Positions 1 to 4,781 of a stretch of DNA of 6,477 nt are shown here, one piece after another. The notes beneath the pieces are model-generated. The model saw nothing but the letters and a program-made list of their open reading frames with translations, did no database searches and had not been told where the DNA came from. The DNA is from Clostridia bacterium (GTDB lineage: Bacteria > Bacillota > Clostridia > Oscillospirales > CAG-272). The DNA lies in the NCBI GenBank assembly GCA_900753295.1, contig CAADYQ010000180.1, forward strand, positions 1 to 6,477, given 5' to 3'. The position numbers and the translations under genes are program-made. Each line of letters starts with the position of its first letter. Within the stretch, counting starts at the first letter, position 1.

Positions 1-1109
1 CAGCCGTTGAATATTTCCTCAATAAAATGATAGGAAGCCAAAGCGGTGACGTTGCCCTGACGCCCGGCGAGGGCGAGACGCTCTACCGCCTTTCGGTCCC
101 GGCGCGCGAAGAGTATATCGCCGATCCCGCAAAAATGCCTCTCGTGTGGGAAAACCGCCGGAGCGCCGACGAGCGCCTGGTCTCGTGGGACGCGAAGATC
201 GCCACGCTAATGCAGACCGACAAGACCCGTATTTTCACCGTGGCGCACCGCGCCGACCACATGAACTATCCGGAAAATTCGGTGGAGTCGATAATAAGCG
301 TATGGGCGATGGGCGGCGACTGCGTTGAGATAGATGTGCGCTTTACCAAGGACGGCGTTGCGGTCATCATGCATGACGACACGCTCGACCGCATGACGGA
401 TGTCGCTTCAAAGGCGGGCAAAAACGGTCTGCCCACGTCAACGCGGGTATCCGACTGGACGCTTGCCGAACTTCGCACGCTCTGCCTGCGCGAGGGCATG
501 GGCGGGACAACGCCTGTAACTCCGTACCGCATCGCAACGCTTGAGGAGGTCCTGACGGTCTGTCGGAACAGGCTGTTCATCATCTGCGACAAGCCGACCG
601 AGTGGAGGTACTGCGAGCTGCCGCAGATCATGGGCGGCGGCAAGGCGAACTACCTCTTCCCCATTATGCAAAAGACCGGCAACATGACATCGATACTTAT
701 TTCATACGGTACTACCGGCACCGATGCAAAAAGCACACTCTCGGCGGACGACGCACTGAAAATACAGTCGTATATATACGAGCAGACAGGCGAGAAGGCG
801 TTCTTTTATCTGCGCGCATGGACCACACGCAGTACCGCCGCGCCGTATGCGAGACGCCTGCGAGAGAAGAGCCTCACCAACGCAGCCATACTTGTCAACG
901 GTGCGTTCGACCCCGCGGATCAGAAAAAGCTGAGTGACATCTCCACGCTTTGCGCGGCGTACCCGGACGTTATGTTCGGCAGTTGGACCATCGAGGACGG
1001 CACCGACAAGCTGTCGGTGTGGAAGACCATGTATCACGCCGGCGAACGCGCAATGATGACAAACAATATCGAAGCGCTCGTAAGCTATGCCGCAGAACTT
1101 TTGAAGTGA
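1..1109 (+). CDS. Glycerophosphodiester phosphodiesterase family protein, 5'-truncated by the window
   Basis: This is a GDPD-fold phosphodiesterase. The family hydrolyses glycerophosphodiesters to glycerol-3-phosphate and an alcohol, and works in phospholipid or teichoic-acid turnover. Counting from the Met at base 27, the catalytic set is visible: AHR with H74/R75, PEN at 82-84, the metal-binding EID (E101, D103) followed by a KDGVAVIMHDDTLDRMT stretch with the second catalytic H116, then TLAELRTL (145-152) and ATLEEVL (170-176). Near the C-terminus, GSWTIEDG and MMTNNIEALV match the usual WTvN and TDNP closing motifs. The usual E-x-K of the barrel reads CDKP (D188, K189), a conservative change. 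The frame has no stop before base 27 and there is no ribosome binding site there, so the gene starts outside the window. At least 70 residues precede the GDPD domain, and I do not recognise that part. No signal peptide can be judged. The substrate is unknown. Confidence 0.9.
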   Translation, partial: AVEYFLNKMIGSQSGDVALTPGEGETLYRLSVPAREEYIADPAKMPLVWENRRSADERLVSWDAKIATLMQTDKTRIFTVAHRADHMNYPENSVESIISVWAMGGDCVEIDVRFTKDGVAVIMHDDTLDRMTDVASKAGKNGLPTSTRVSDWTLAELRTLCLREGMGGTTPVTPYRIATLEEVLTVCRNRLFIICDKPTEWRYCELPQIMGGGKANYLFPIMQKTGNMTSILISYGTTGTDAKSTLSADDALKIQSYIYEQTGEKAFFYLRAWTTRSTAAPYARRLREKSLTNAAILVNGAFDPADQKKLSDISTLCAAYPDVMFGSWTIEDGTDKLSVWKTMYHAGERAMMTNNIEALVSYAAELLK

Positions 1110-1406
1110 GGGGGACGATAGATCACGGCGTGCAGGACATCGGAAGATAACTCCCGCTCGACAATACAGTTCAACCTCGTGAAATTTTGTTTCAAACAGG
1201 TGTAGACAATATCGCTTTTTGTTGAGATAATACTTCATGGTGATCGAGACCTTTCTGTTGAGTGGGGTTAGGGGTAATTCTATTCTATCAGATCTCGATC
1301 ACTTTTTCTATACTTTTGAACTTTTTCTTTCTCTCAGTCTCACATCAATTGTAACACTACAATCTCCACTCAAATGTTTTCCACTGCATGCTTGACAGGC
1401 GGCGAC
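1110..1406. other. Convergent AT-rich intergenic spacer with inverted repeats
   Basis: This 297-base spacer separates the phosphodiesterase stop from the stop of the convergent regulator gene. I see no credible gene in it. It holds three inverted repeats: 10-bp arms at 1240-1249 and 1293-1302; arms at 1258-1267 and 1364-1373 (10 pairs including one G-T); and a small hairpin attgta-acac-tacaat at 1348-1363. The first two pairs interleave, so both cannot be fully formed as simple nested hairpins. The stretch 1303-1340 is a run of T-rich sequence. Confidence 0.6.
1240..1307 (+). terminator. Possible factor-independent terminator of the phosphodiesterase gene
   Basis: The arms gtgatcgaga (1240-1249) and tctcgatcac (1293-1302) are perfect reverse complements, and a G-T pair can extend them by one. 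The downstream arm is followed directly by TTTTT (1303-1307) on the plus strand. That is terminator-like for the upstream plus-strand gene. The 43-base loop is far longer than in typical intrinsic terminators, which is why confidence is low. Confidence 0.35.
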
Positions 1407-2510
1407 TCAGAACGAAAAATCACGTTTCTTTGCAACATTTTTTAAGCGTTCAACAATCACTTCATAGCGCACATCGGAACGCAAAGCAGCAGCCTCATCA
1501 TCTGCTGTTAACCAATTAAGCATGGATTGCGACCGATTACCTTCGGCTTCCATGATCCAGCCACCACTTGAATATCCGCGAAGAATGGGCGAAGTATGTG
1601 CAGCATCAAAATTATAAGTGTCCATATGAATCGCAAAGTCCGCACCTTTTACCAACCATTTCCACACTTCTTCATAATTTTGCTGCCTCAGATATGCGGT
1701 ACACAAAAAGTTGCAAGCAGCTTCACCAAGCTGAGCTTTGATTTGAAAATCACCGTCCGGAAAAAGCAATTCGATAAAATCTACTGCTGTTTTCCATAAA
1801 TGAATTCTATCTTCAAGTGGATAAATAAATTCTCCATTATCGTGCTTTTGAGCGGCTGCAAGTTCAATCATTTCAGCGGTATTGTCAATTAAAAAAGATA
1901 AATAGTCTTGAAATTTTTTTAAGTCAGCATCACCAGTCCAACGATACATCATAAAGTTTTCATATGAAAAATTAGCGCGAGGCATTTCTTCAGTCAATTT
2001 CAACATTTCGTCTTTTTTACCGGCATATCCGTAAGCGGTTCCAAGGGTATCAATTGCTTCGTATCGCGTGATGCTATCGGTACATTCCGAAAGAATTCGA
2101 TTGCATAGTTCAAAAACCTCATCGTATTCCTTTATGCCCTTTCGGGAATAGTCACATACCAGTGAATCAGCAAGGCTATTCATTATTTTATAGTCTCGAG
2201 GGAACTTTTTGTTTGCCTCGCGTAGAAGCGCAGTACGCTCCACCCACTTTCCTTGACAGCCCAACTCAGCGGCGTCATTTAGATATTTTTTTATTTTCTC
2301 GTTATTCTTTTCGACATCAATTCCAAGCAGAACATCAGACGAAACATCAAAAATATGACAGAGCGCGGGTAGTTGCGAAATGTCGGGAGCGGTGCGGCCG
2401 CACTCCCACTGTGAAATTGCGCGTGATGTGATGCCCAGATATTCGGCAAGCTGTTCTTGCGTGATATCCTTCTCGCGGCGCATACGTTTAATTGTAGAAC
2501 CAACAGACAT
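1407..2510 (-). CDS. XRE-family helix-turn-helix regulator with helical-repeat C-terminal region
   Basis: This 367-residue protein begins with a Cro/CI-type HTH domain (about residues 5-63). TQEQLAEYLG (17-26) is the scaffold helix, TSRAISQWECG (28-38) the recognition helix, and the domain closes with SSDVLLGID. The remaining 300 residues are helix-rich and look like degenerate tetratricopeptide-type repeats (for example around 90-125 and 265-300). They end in a DVRYEVIVERLKNV segment common at the C-terminus of this clostridial regulator group. The role is probably DNA-binding control of transcription, with the repeat region sensing a protein or peptide partner; neither target nor signal can be read from the sequence. 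The ATG start is supported by a GGGAGGA site seven bases upstream (2518-2524). Its base composition is visibly more AT-rich than the neighbouring phosphodiesterase and rnf genes, which may point to separate acquisition. It is transcribed alone, convergent with the phosphodiesterase gene. Confidence 0.88.
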   Translation of the reverse strand: MSVGSTIKRMRREKDITQEQLAEYLGITSRAISQWECGRTAPDISQLPALCHIFDVSSDVLLGIDVEKNNEKIKKYLNDAAELGCQGKWVERTALLREANKKFPRDYKIMNSLADSLVCDYSRKGIKEYDEVFELCNRILSECTDSITRYEAIDTLGTAYGYAGKKDEMLKLTEEMPRANFSYENFMMYRWTGDADLKKFQDYLSFLIDNTAEMIELAAAQKHDNGEFIYPLEDRIHLWKTAVDFIELLFPDGDFQIKAQLGEAACNFLCTAYLRQQNYEEVWKWLVKGADFAIHMDTYNFDAAHTSPILRGYSSGGWIMEAEGNRSQSMLNWLTADDEAAALRSDVRYEVIVERLKNVAKKRDFSF

Positions 2511-2517
2511 ATTTTTG

Positions 2518-2524
2518 TCCTCCC
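2518..2524 (-). promoter_or_regulatory. Ribosome binding site of the XRE regulator
   Basis: On the minus strand this reads GGGAGGA, followed by a seven-base spacer (caaaaat) and the ATG ending at 2510. It is a strong Firmicute-type Shine-Dalgarno sequence and fixes the start codon. Confidence 0.8.
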
Positions 2525-2533
2525 AAAAGTATT

Positions 2534-2547
2534 CAAAAGCGCTTTTG
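2534..2547. promoter_or_regulatory. Perfect 14-bp palindrome, candidate operator in the XRE leader
   Basis: The sequence caaaagcgcttttg is a perfect palindrome with no loop. It lies 24 bases upstream of the regulator's ATG and just upstream of its ribosome binding site. XRE regulators commonly bind short dyads in their own promoter region, so autoregulation is a reasonable inference. No second copy was seen in the window. Confidence 0.45.
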
Positions 2548-2554
2548 TGATTTT

Positions 2555-2560
2555 ATTATA
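2555..2560 (-). promoter_or_regulatory. Second possible -10 box upstream of the XRE gene
   Basis: The minus strand reads TATAAT here, about 45 bases from the ATG. A -35 box at the right distance is poor (tggaat, 2578-2583), so this may be a weak secondary promoter or chance in AT-rich DNA. If used, the 14-bp palindrome at 2534-2547 would cover the transcription start. Confidence 0.25.
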
Positions 2561-2632
2561 TCGGATTTCAAAAAAATATTCCACGAAGTGTTTGTTGATG
2601 GAAAGTATAGTGTCGCTTTGTTTTTCAAATGT

Positions 2633-2661
2633 ATTATATCATAAACAATTAAATATATCAA
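2633..2661 (-). promoter_or_regulatory. Sigma-70-type promoter of the XRE regulator
   Basis: On the minus strand, TTGATA (2656-2661) is separated by exactly 17 bases from a perfect TATAAT (2633-2638). Transcription would start near 2626, giving a leader of about 115 bases that contains the 14-bp palindrome. The spacer and flanks are AT-rich. Confidence 0.7.
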
Positions 2662-2802
2662 GTTGTATTTCCCGATTTTCCGACGCTCTGCGTCTGCGGG
2701 CATCCGCGGCAAGCATAGCGCGTGGATGTCCACCGCCTTTCGGCGGCGCACTTCCCGCACACAATCGGGCAGAAGCCCGGCGGCATTGCCGCTCCCCCTT
2801 AC

Positions 2803-2824
2803 CTTTTCTTTGAGAAAAGAAAAG
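2803..2824. repeat. Nine-base-arm inverted repeat
   Basis: The arms cttttcttt (2803-2811) and aaagaaaag (2816-2824) are perfect complements around the four-base loop gaga. It stands out as an AT-rich hairpin within the GC-rich island. Neither side has a T-run placed for termination, so no role is assigned. Confidence 0.6.
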
Positions 2825-2863
2825 CGATTGCTAACGACTTGGCGGCGGAGTGCCGGGCGGGGG

Positions 2864-2891
2864 CGGTTTCGCAGAAACGGTTTCGAAGAAA
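2864..2891. repeat. 14-bp tandem duplication
   Basis: Two adjacent 14-base units, cggtttcgcagaaa (2864-2877) and cggtttcgaagaaa (2878-2891), differ at one position. The first also forms part of a gtttc/gaaac hairpin. It is probably a slippage product in non-coding DNA. Confidence 0.7.
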
Positions 2892-2945
2892 TGGACCGTC
2901 AACACGGACTTGTGTGCGTACGGGAGATCGACCACAACTTGTACT

Positions 2946-2968
2946 CGGCGGCGGAGCGCCGCCGTTTT
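2946..2968 (+). terminator. GC-rich hairpin followed by TTTT, terminator-like
   Basis: The arms cggcggcg (2946-2953) and cgccgccg (2957-2964) pair perfectly around a gag loop and are followed by TTTT on the plus strand. The shape is that of an intrinsic terminator, but no plus-strand gene or convincing plus-strand promoter lies upstream. It may instead be a module of a dispersed repeat. Confidence 0.4.
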
Positions 2969-3019
2969 GGCTCTTATGTTACTGCTGATTCTTTAGTTTT
3001 CGCTGCCAAAAACGTACAA

Positions 3020-3050
3020 GCGGGGTTCGGTTCTACGAAACGGGTCACCA
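3020..3050 (+). repeat. Degenerate inverted copy of the tRNA-Glu 3' half
   Basis: The plus strand here resembles the T-arm and acceptor end of the tRNA-Glu gene that lies on the opposite strand. GGGTTCGGTTC corresponds to GGGTTCGATTC of the tRNA, and ACGGGTCACCA (3040-3050) is identical to its last 11 bases including CCA. Between them the T-stem is disrupted and two bases longer (tacgaa instead of ccgt), so it cannot be part of a working tRNA. No anticodon arm is recognisable upstream. Confidence 0.6.
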
Positions 3051-3099
3051 ATAACAAAAGGACAACCGATAGGTTGTCCTTTTGTTATTGGTGACCCGT
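3040..3099. repeat. 28-bp perfect inverted repeat joining terminator and tRNA-Glu 3' end
   Basis: Arms 3040-3067 and 3072-3099 are perfect reverse complements around the four-base loop gata. The inner 17 bases form the tRNA operon terminator. The outer 11 bases of the right arm are the tRNA-Glu acceptor 3' strand, discriminator and CCA. A stem of this length with no mismatch is much more than termination needs. Confidence 0.9.
3051..3088. terminator. Bidirectional intrinsic terminator of the tRNA operon
   Basis: The core stem ggacaacc (3060-3067) / ggttgtcc (3072-3079) with loop gata is flanked by an A-rich left side and the complementary T-rich right side (ttttgttatt). On either strand the stem is therefore followed by a T-tract. 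It lies directly after the tRNA-Glu CCA on the minus strand and should end the tRNA transcript around 3052-3058. It would also stop any plus-strand read-through into the tRNA genes. Confidence 0.85.
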
Positions 3100-3163
3100 A
3101 CGGGAATCGAACCCATGTTACCGCCGTGAAAGGGCGGTGTCTTAGCCTCTTGACCAACGGGCC
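3089..3163 (-). tRNA. tRNA-Glu (anticodon TTC)
   Basis: The minus strand folds as a full cloverleaf. Acceptor GGCCCGT pairs with ACGGGTC (one G-U); the D-arm is GTC/GAC; the anticodon stem is CCGCC/GGCGG with loop CTTTCAC, giving anticodon TTC; the variable region is TAAC; the T-arm is ATGGG-TTCGATT-CCCGT. The discriminator is A, and CCA is encoded (3089-3091). It is the second gene of the operon and starts one base after the discriminator of tRNA-Met, so the two must be separated by precise processing. Confidence 0.95.
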
Positions 3164-3164
3164 G

Positions 3165-3238
3165 TAGCGGGAGTTGGATTTGAACCCACGACCTATCGGG
3201 TATGAACCGATTGCTCTAGCCAGCTGAGCTATCCCGCC
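3165..3238 (-). tRNA. tRNA-Met (anticodon CAT), elongator type
   Basis: The cloverleaf on the minus strand has acceptor GGCGGGA with TCCCGCT (G1-U72 wobble), D-stem GCTC/GAGC, and anticodon stem ATCGG/CCGAT with loop TTCATAC, giving anticodon CAT. The variable loop is AGGTC and the T-loop TTCAAAT. The anticodon stem lacks the three consecutive G-C pairs (GGG/CCC) of initiator tRNA, so elongator Met is likely. Two oddities: the T-stem GTGGG/CCAAC has a G-A mismatch at 51-63, and no CCA is encoded (A73 is followed by CGG), so the end must be added by nucleotidyltransferase. Confidence 0.93.
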
Positions 3239-3251
3239 ATAATGCTTAGAT

Positions 3252-3300
3252 ATTATATCACGCTGTGCGGTGTTTGTCAATACCTTTTTAATTATTTTTT
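3252..3300 (-). promoter_or_regulatory. Consensus promoter of the tRNA operon with UP-like element
   Basis: On the minus strand, a perfect TTGACA (3275-3280), a 17-base spacer and a perfect TATAAT (3252-3257) stand just upstream of tRNA-Met; initiation is expected about seven bases before the tRNA. Upstream of the -35, bases 3281-3300 read as A-tracts (aaaaaataattaaaaa), like an UP element. This is what a heavily used stable-RNA promoter should look like. Confidence 0.9.
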
Positions 3301-3350
3301 TTGAAATCTCGATTTTTTTCGTCGTCCCTTATTTGTTTACTGCGAATATA

Positions 3351-3379
3351 TTGATTTTTATCTTTTTATATTATATAAT
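3351..3379 (+). promoter_or_regulatory. Promoter of the rnf operon
   Basis: TTGATT (3351-3356), a 17-base spacer and a perfect TATAAT (3374-3379) lie about 45 bases upstream of the rnfC start. Initiation near 3386 would give a short leader of under 40 bases, leaving little room for a riboswitch. It diverges from the tRNA promoter, with about 70 AT-rich bases between the two -35 boxes. Confidence 0.75.
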
Positions 3380-3410
3380 GAGGATGTATTATGTTTACTC
3401 ACAATCACTG

Positions 3411-3416
3411 AAAGGA
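3411..3416 (+). promoter_or_regulatory. Ribosome binding site deciding a TTG start for rnfC
   Basis: AAAGGA is followed by a seven-base spacer and TTG at 3424. The alternative in-frame ATG at 3445 has no purine-rich site before it, and the ATG overlapping this site (3416) is in another frame. Confidence 0.6.
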
Positions 3417-3423
3417 TGGCATT

Positions 3424-4752
3424 TTGCCGTTTGGTATTCACGGTATGTTTTATACCTTCAAGGGCGGAACGCATGTTCGCGAGTACAAAAACACGCGCTC
3501 CCTTGCGGTCGAGGATATGCCCGCGCCCGCTGTGGTGGAGATCCCTCTCTCACAGCACATAGGCGCTCCGTGCGCCCCTGCGGTCAAGGTCGGAGACCAT
3601 GTTCTGCGCGGTCAGCTTATAGGAGCCGCCGCCGAAGGACTGGGATGTCCGGTCCATTCCAGCGTTTCGGGCACGGTGCGCGCCCTCGGCTCACGTCCCA
3701 ACGCCCAGGGACGTCCGATAGCGACAGTTATAATAGAAAACGACGGGGAGATGACCCTCTCGCCGGACATTCATCCGTTTGAAAAAAAGCTCGGAGACAC
3801 GTCTCCGGATGAGATCGTGGACGTTATACGCCGCGCGGGGATCTCCGGCATGGGCGGCGCTACATTCCCCACATGGGCAAAGCTCTCGGGCGCGATAGGA
3901 AAGGTCAAGCGTCTCATCATCAACTGTGCCGAGTGCGAACCTTTTATCACCGTAAACCACCGGCTGATGCTTGAGCACCCCGAAGAGGTGGTAGGCGGCG
4001 CAAAGATACTGCTGCGCGCGCTAGGGCTTCCCTCAGGAGAGATCGCAATAGAGGACAACAAGCTCAACGCCGCCGACAAAATTGCCGCCGAGATAGGCGA
4101 CAGCCCTCTGCTTGAGGTCAAGCTGATGCGCACAAAATACCCGCAGGGCGATGAGCGCCAGCTCATATACGCGCTCACGGGGCGCGAGATTCCGGAGGGC
4201 AAGCTGCCTGCCGACGTGGGCTGCGTCGTTTTTAACGTTGAGACCTGCTCGGCGATATACCGCGCGTTTGCCGAGGGCATGCCCCTTATCGAGCGCTGTG
4301 TCACCGTTGACGGCGACTGCGTAAAGGAGCCTAAGAATCTGCGCGTTCCGCTGGGCACATCGGTACGCGAGCTTATCTCCTATTGCGGCGGTCTTGTTGC
4401 CGAGCCGTTCAAGATAATAAACGGCGGTCCCATGATGGGAGCGGCGATATGGGATGCGGACGCCCCCGTGACCAAGGGGACATCTGCTATCCTCGTATTT
4501 TCAAAGGAATTTGCCGCGCCGCATGACGATTTTGCCTGCATTCGCTGCGCCAAATGCGTAAAGAACTGCCCCATGCACCTGATGCCCGTTTACCTTGCGC
4601 AATACGCGATGGCGGGCAGATACGACGAGGCGGCAAAGCTGCACGTTATGAGCTGTGTCGAATGCGGCACCTGCTCGTACAACTGCCCCGGCAATGTTCC
4701 GATAGTCCAGTACATACGCGTGGCAAAGGGTGCGCTGCGCGCAAAGAAATGA
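3424..4752 (+). CDS. rnfC: Ion-translocating ferredoxin:NAD+ oxidoreductase subunit RnfC
   Basis: RnfC is the cytoplasmic NAD(H)-side subunit of the Rnf complex, which passes electrons between ferredoxin and NAD+ while exporting Na+ or H+. The 442 residues fit the clostridial family length. TFKGGTHVREYK near the N-terminus is the family signature. A lipoyl-like barrel follows (about 50-105), with KVGDHVLRGQLIG and CPVHSSVSGTV. The Complex I 51-kDa-like nucleotide/FMN domain carries GISGMGGATFP (139-149) and NCAECEP (167-173). An SLBB-type segment spans about 292-345, and two 4Fe-4S motifs follow: C372-C375-C378-C382-P and C411-C414-C417-C421-P. All cluster cysteines are present. The TTG start at 3424 is chosen from its ribosome binding site; an ATG at 3445 would drop seven residues without harming the domain. 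First gene of the operon; rnfD begins 29 bases after the stop. Confidence 0.96.
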   Translation: MPFGIHGMFYTFKGGTHVREYKNTRSLAVEDMPAPAVVEIPLSQHIGAPCAPAVKVGDHVLRGQLIGAAAEGLGCPVHSSVSGTVRALGSRPNAQGRPIATVIIENDGEMTLSPDIHPFEKKLGDTSPDEIVDVIRRAGISGMGGATFPTWAKLSGAIGKVKRLIINCAECEPFITVNHRLMLEHPEEVVGGAKILLRALGLPSGEIAIEDNKLNAADKIAAEIGDSPLLEVKLMRTKYPQGDERQLIYALTGREIPEGKLPADVGCVVFNVETCSAIYRAFAEGMPLIERCVTVDGDCVKEPKNLRVPLGTSVRELISYCGGLVAEPFKIINGGPMMGAAIWDADAPVTKGTSAILVFSKEFAAPHDDFACIRCAKCVKNCPMHLMPVYLAQYAMAGRYDEAAKLHVMSCVECGTCSYNCPGNVPIVQYIRVAKGALRAKK

Positions 4753-4781
4753 TCTGACGGACAGAAAGGTATGGCATAAAA

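Larger units (their letters stand above)
2662..3039. other. GC-rich, hairpin-rich intergenic stretch without a credible gene
   Basis: No frame here gives a recognisable protein; open frames begin at weak starts without ribosome binding sites. The stretch is dense in short perfect hairpins: 2682-2694 (gacgc/gcgtc), 2733-2746 (ccgcc/ggcgg), 2766-2779 (cgggc/gcccg), 2780-2792 (gcggc/gccgc), 2803-2824 (nine-base arms), 2866-2878 (gtttc/gaaac) and 2946-2964 (eight-base arms). It also has a 14-bp tandem duplication at 2864-2891. The 15-base string at 2841-2855 recurs at 2947-2961 with one mismatch. It looks like a dispersed non-coding repeat or the decayed remains of an element. Confidence 0.5.

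Noticed and set aside
702..1238. 178-codon minus-strand frame starting in the spacer
   Set aside because: It mostly overlaps the phosphodiesterase domain on the other strand. It is Cys/Arg-rich with no family motif and has no ribosome binding site.
1348..1363. Small hairpin as terminator of the XRE gene
   Set aside because: It is a six-pair AT-rich stem with no T-run following on the minus strand.
2864..2891. Beginning of a CRISPR-like array
   Set aside because: There are only two directly adjacent 14-base units with no spacers and no cas genes.
2969..3050. A complete plus-strand pseudo-tRNA, since GGCTCTT at 2969 partly complements the acceptor-like end at 3040-3046
   Set aside because: No D-arm or anticodon stem can be formed between them and the length is wrong. 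Only the 3' part resembles a tRNA.
2663..3094. Open frame of 143 codons across the GC-rich island and the palindrome
   Set aside because: It starts with TTG, has no ribosome binding site, is Arg/Ser-rich as expected of a random GC-rich frame, and runs through the terminator hairpin.
3386..3423. Riboswitch or leader RNA before rnfC
   Set aside because: The predicted leader is under 40 bases and contains no hairpin of note.
3771..4358. 195-codon minus-strand frame opposite rnfC
   Set aside because: It is a shadow of a conserved RnfC coding region; the Ser/Pro/Arg-rich composition is typical of antisense to GC-rich codons.
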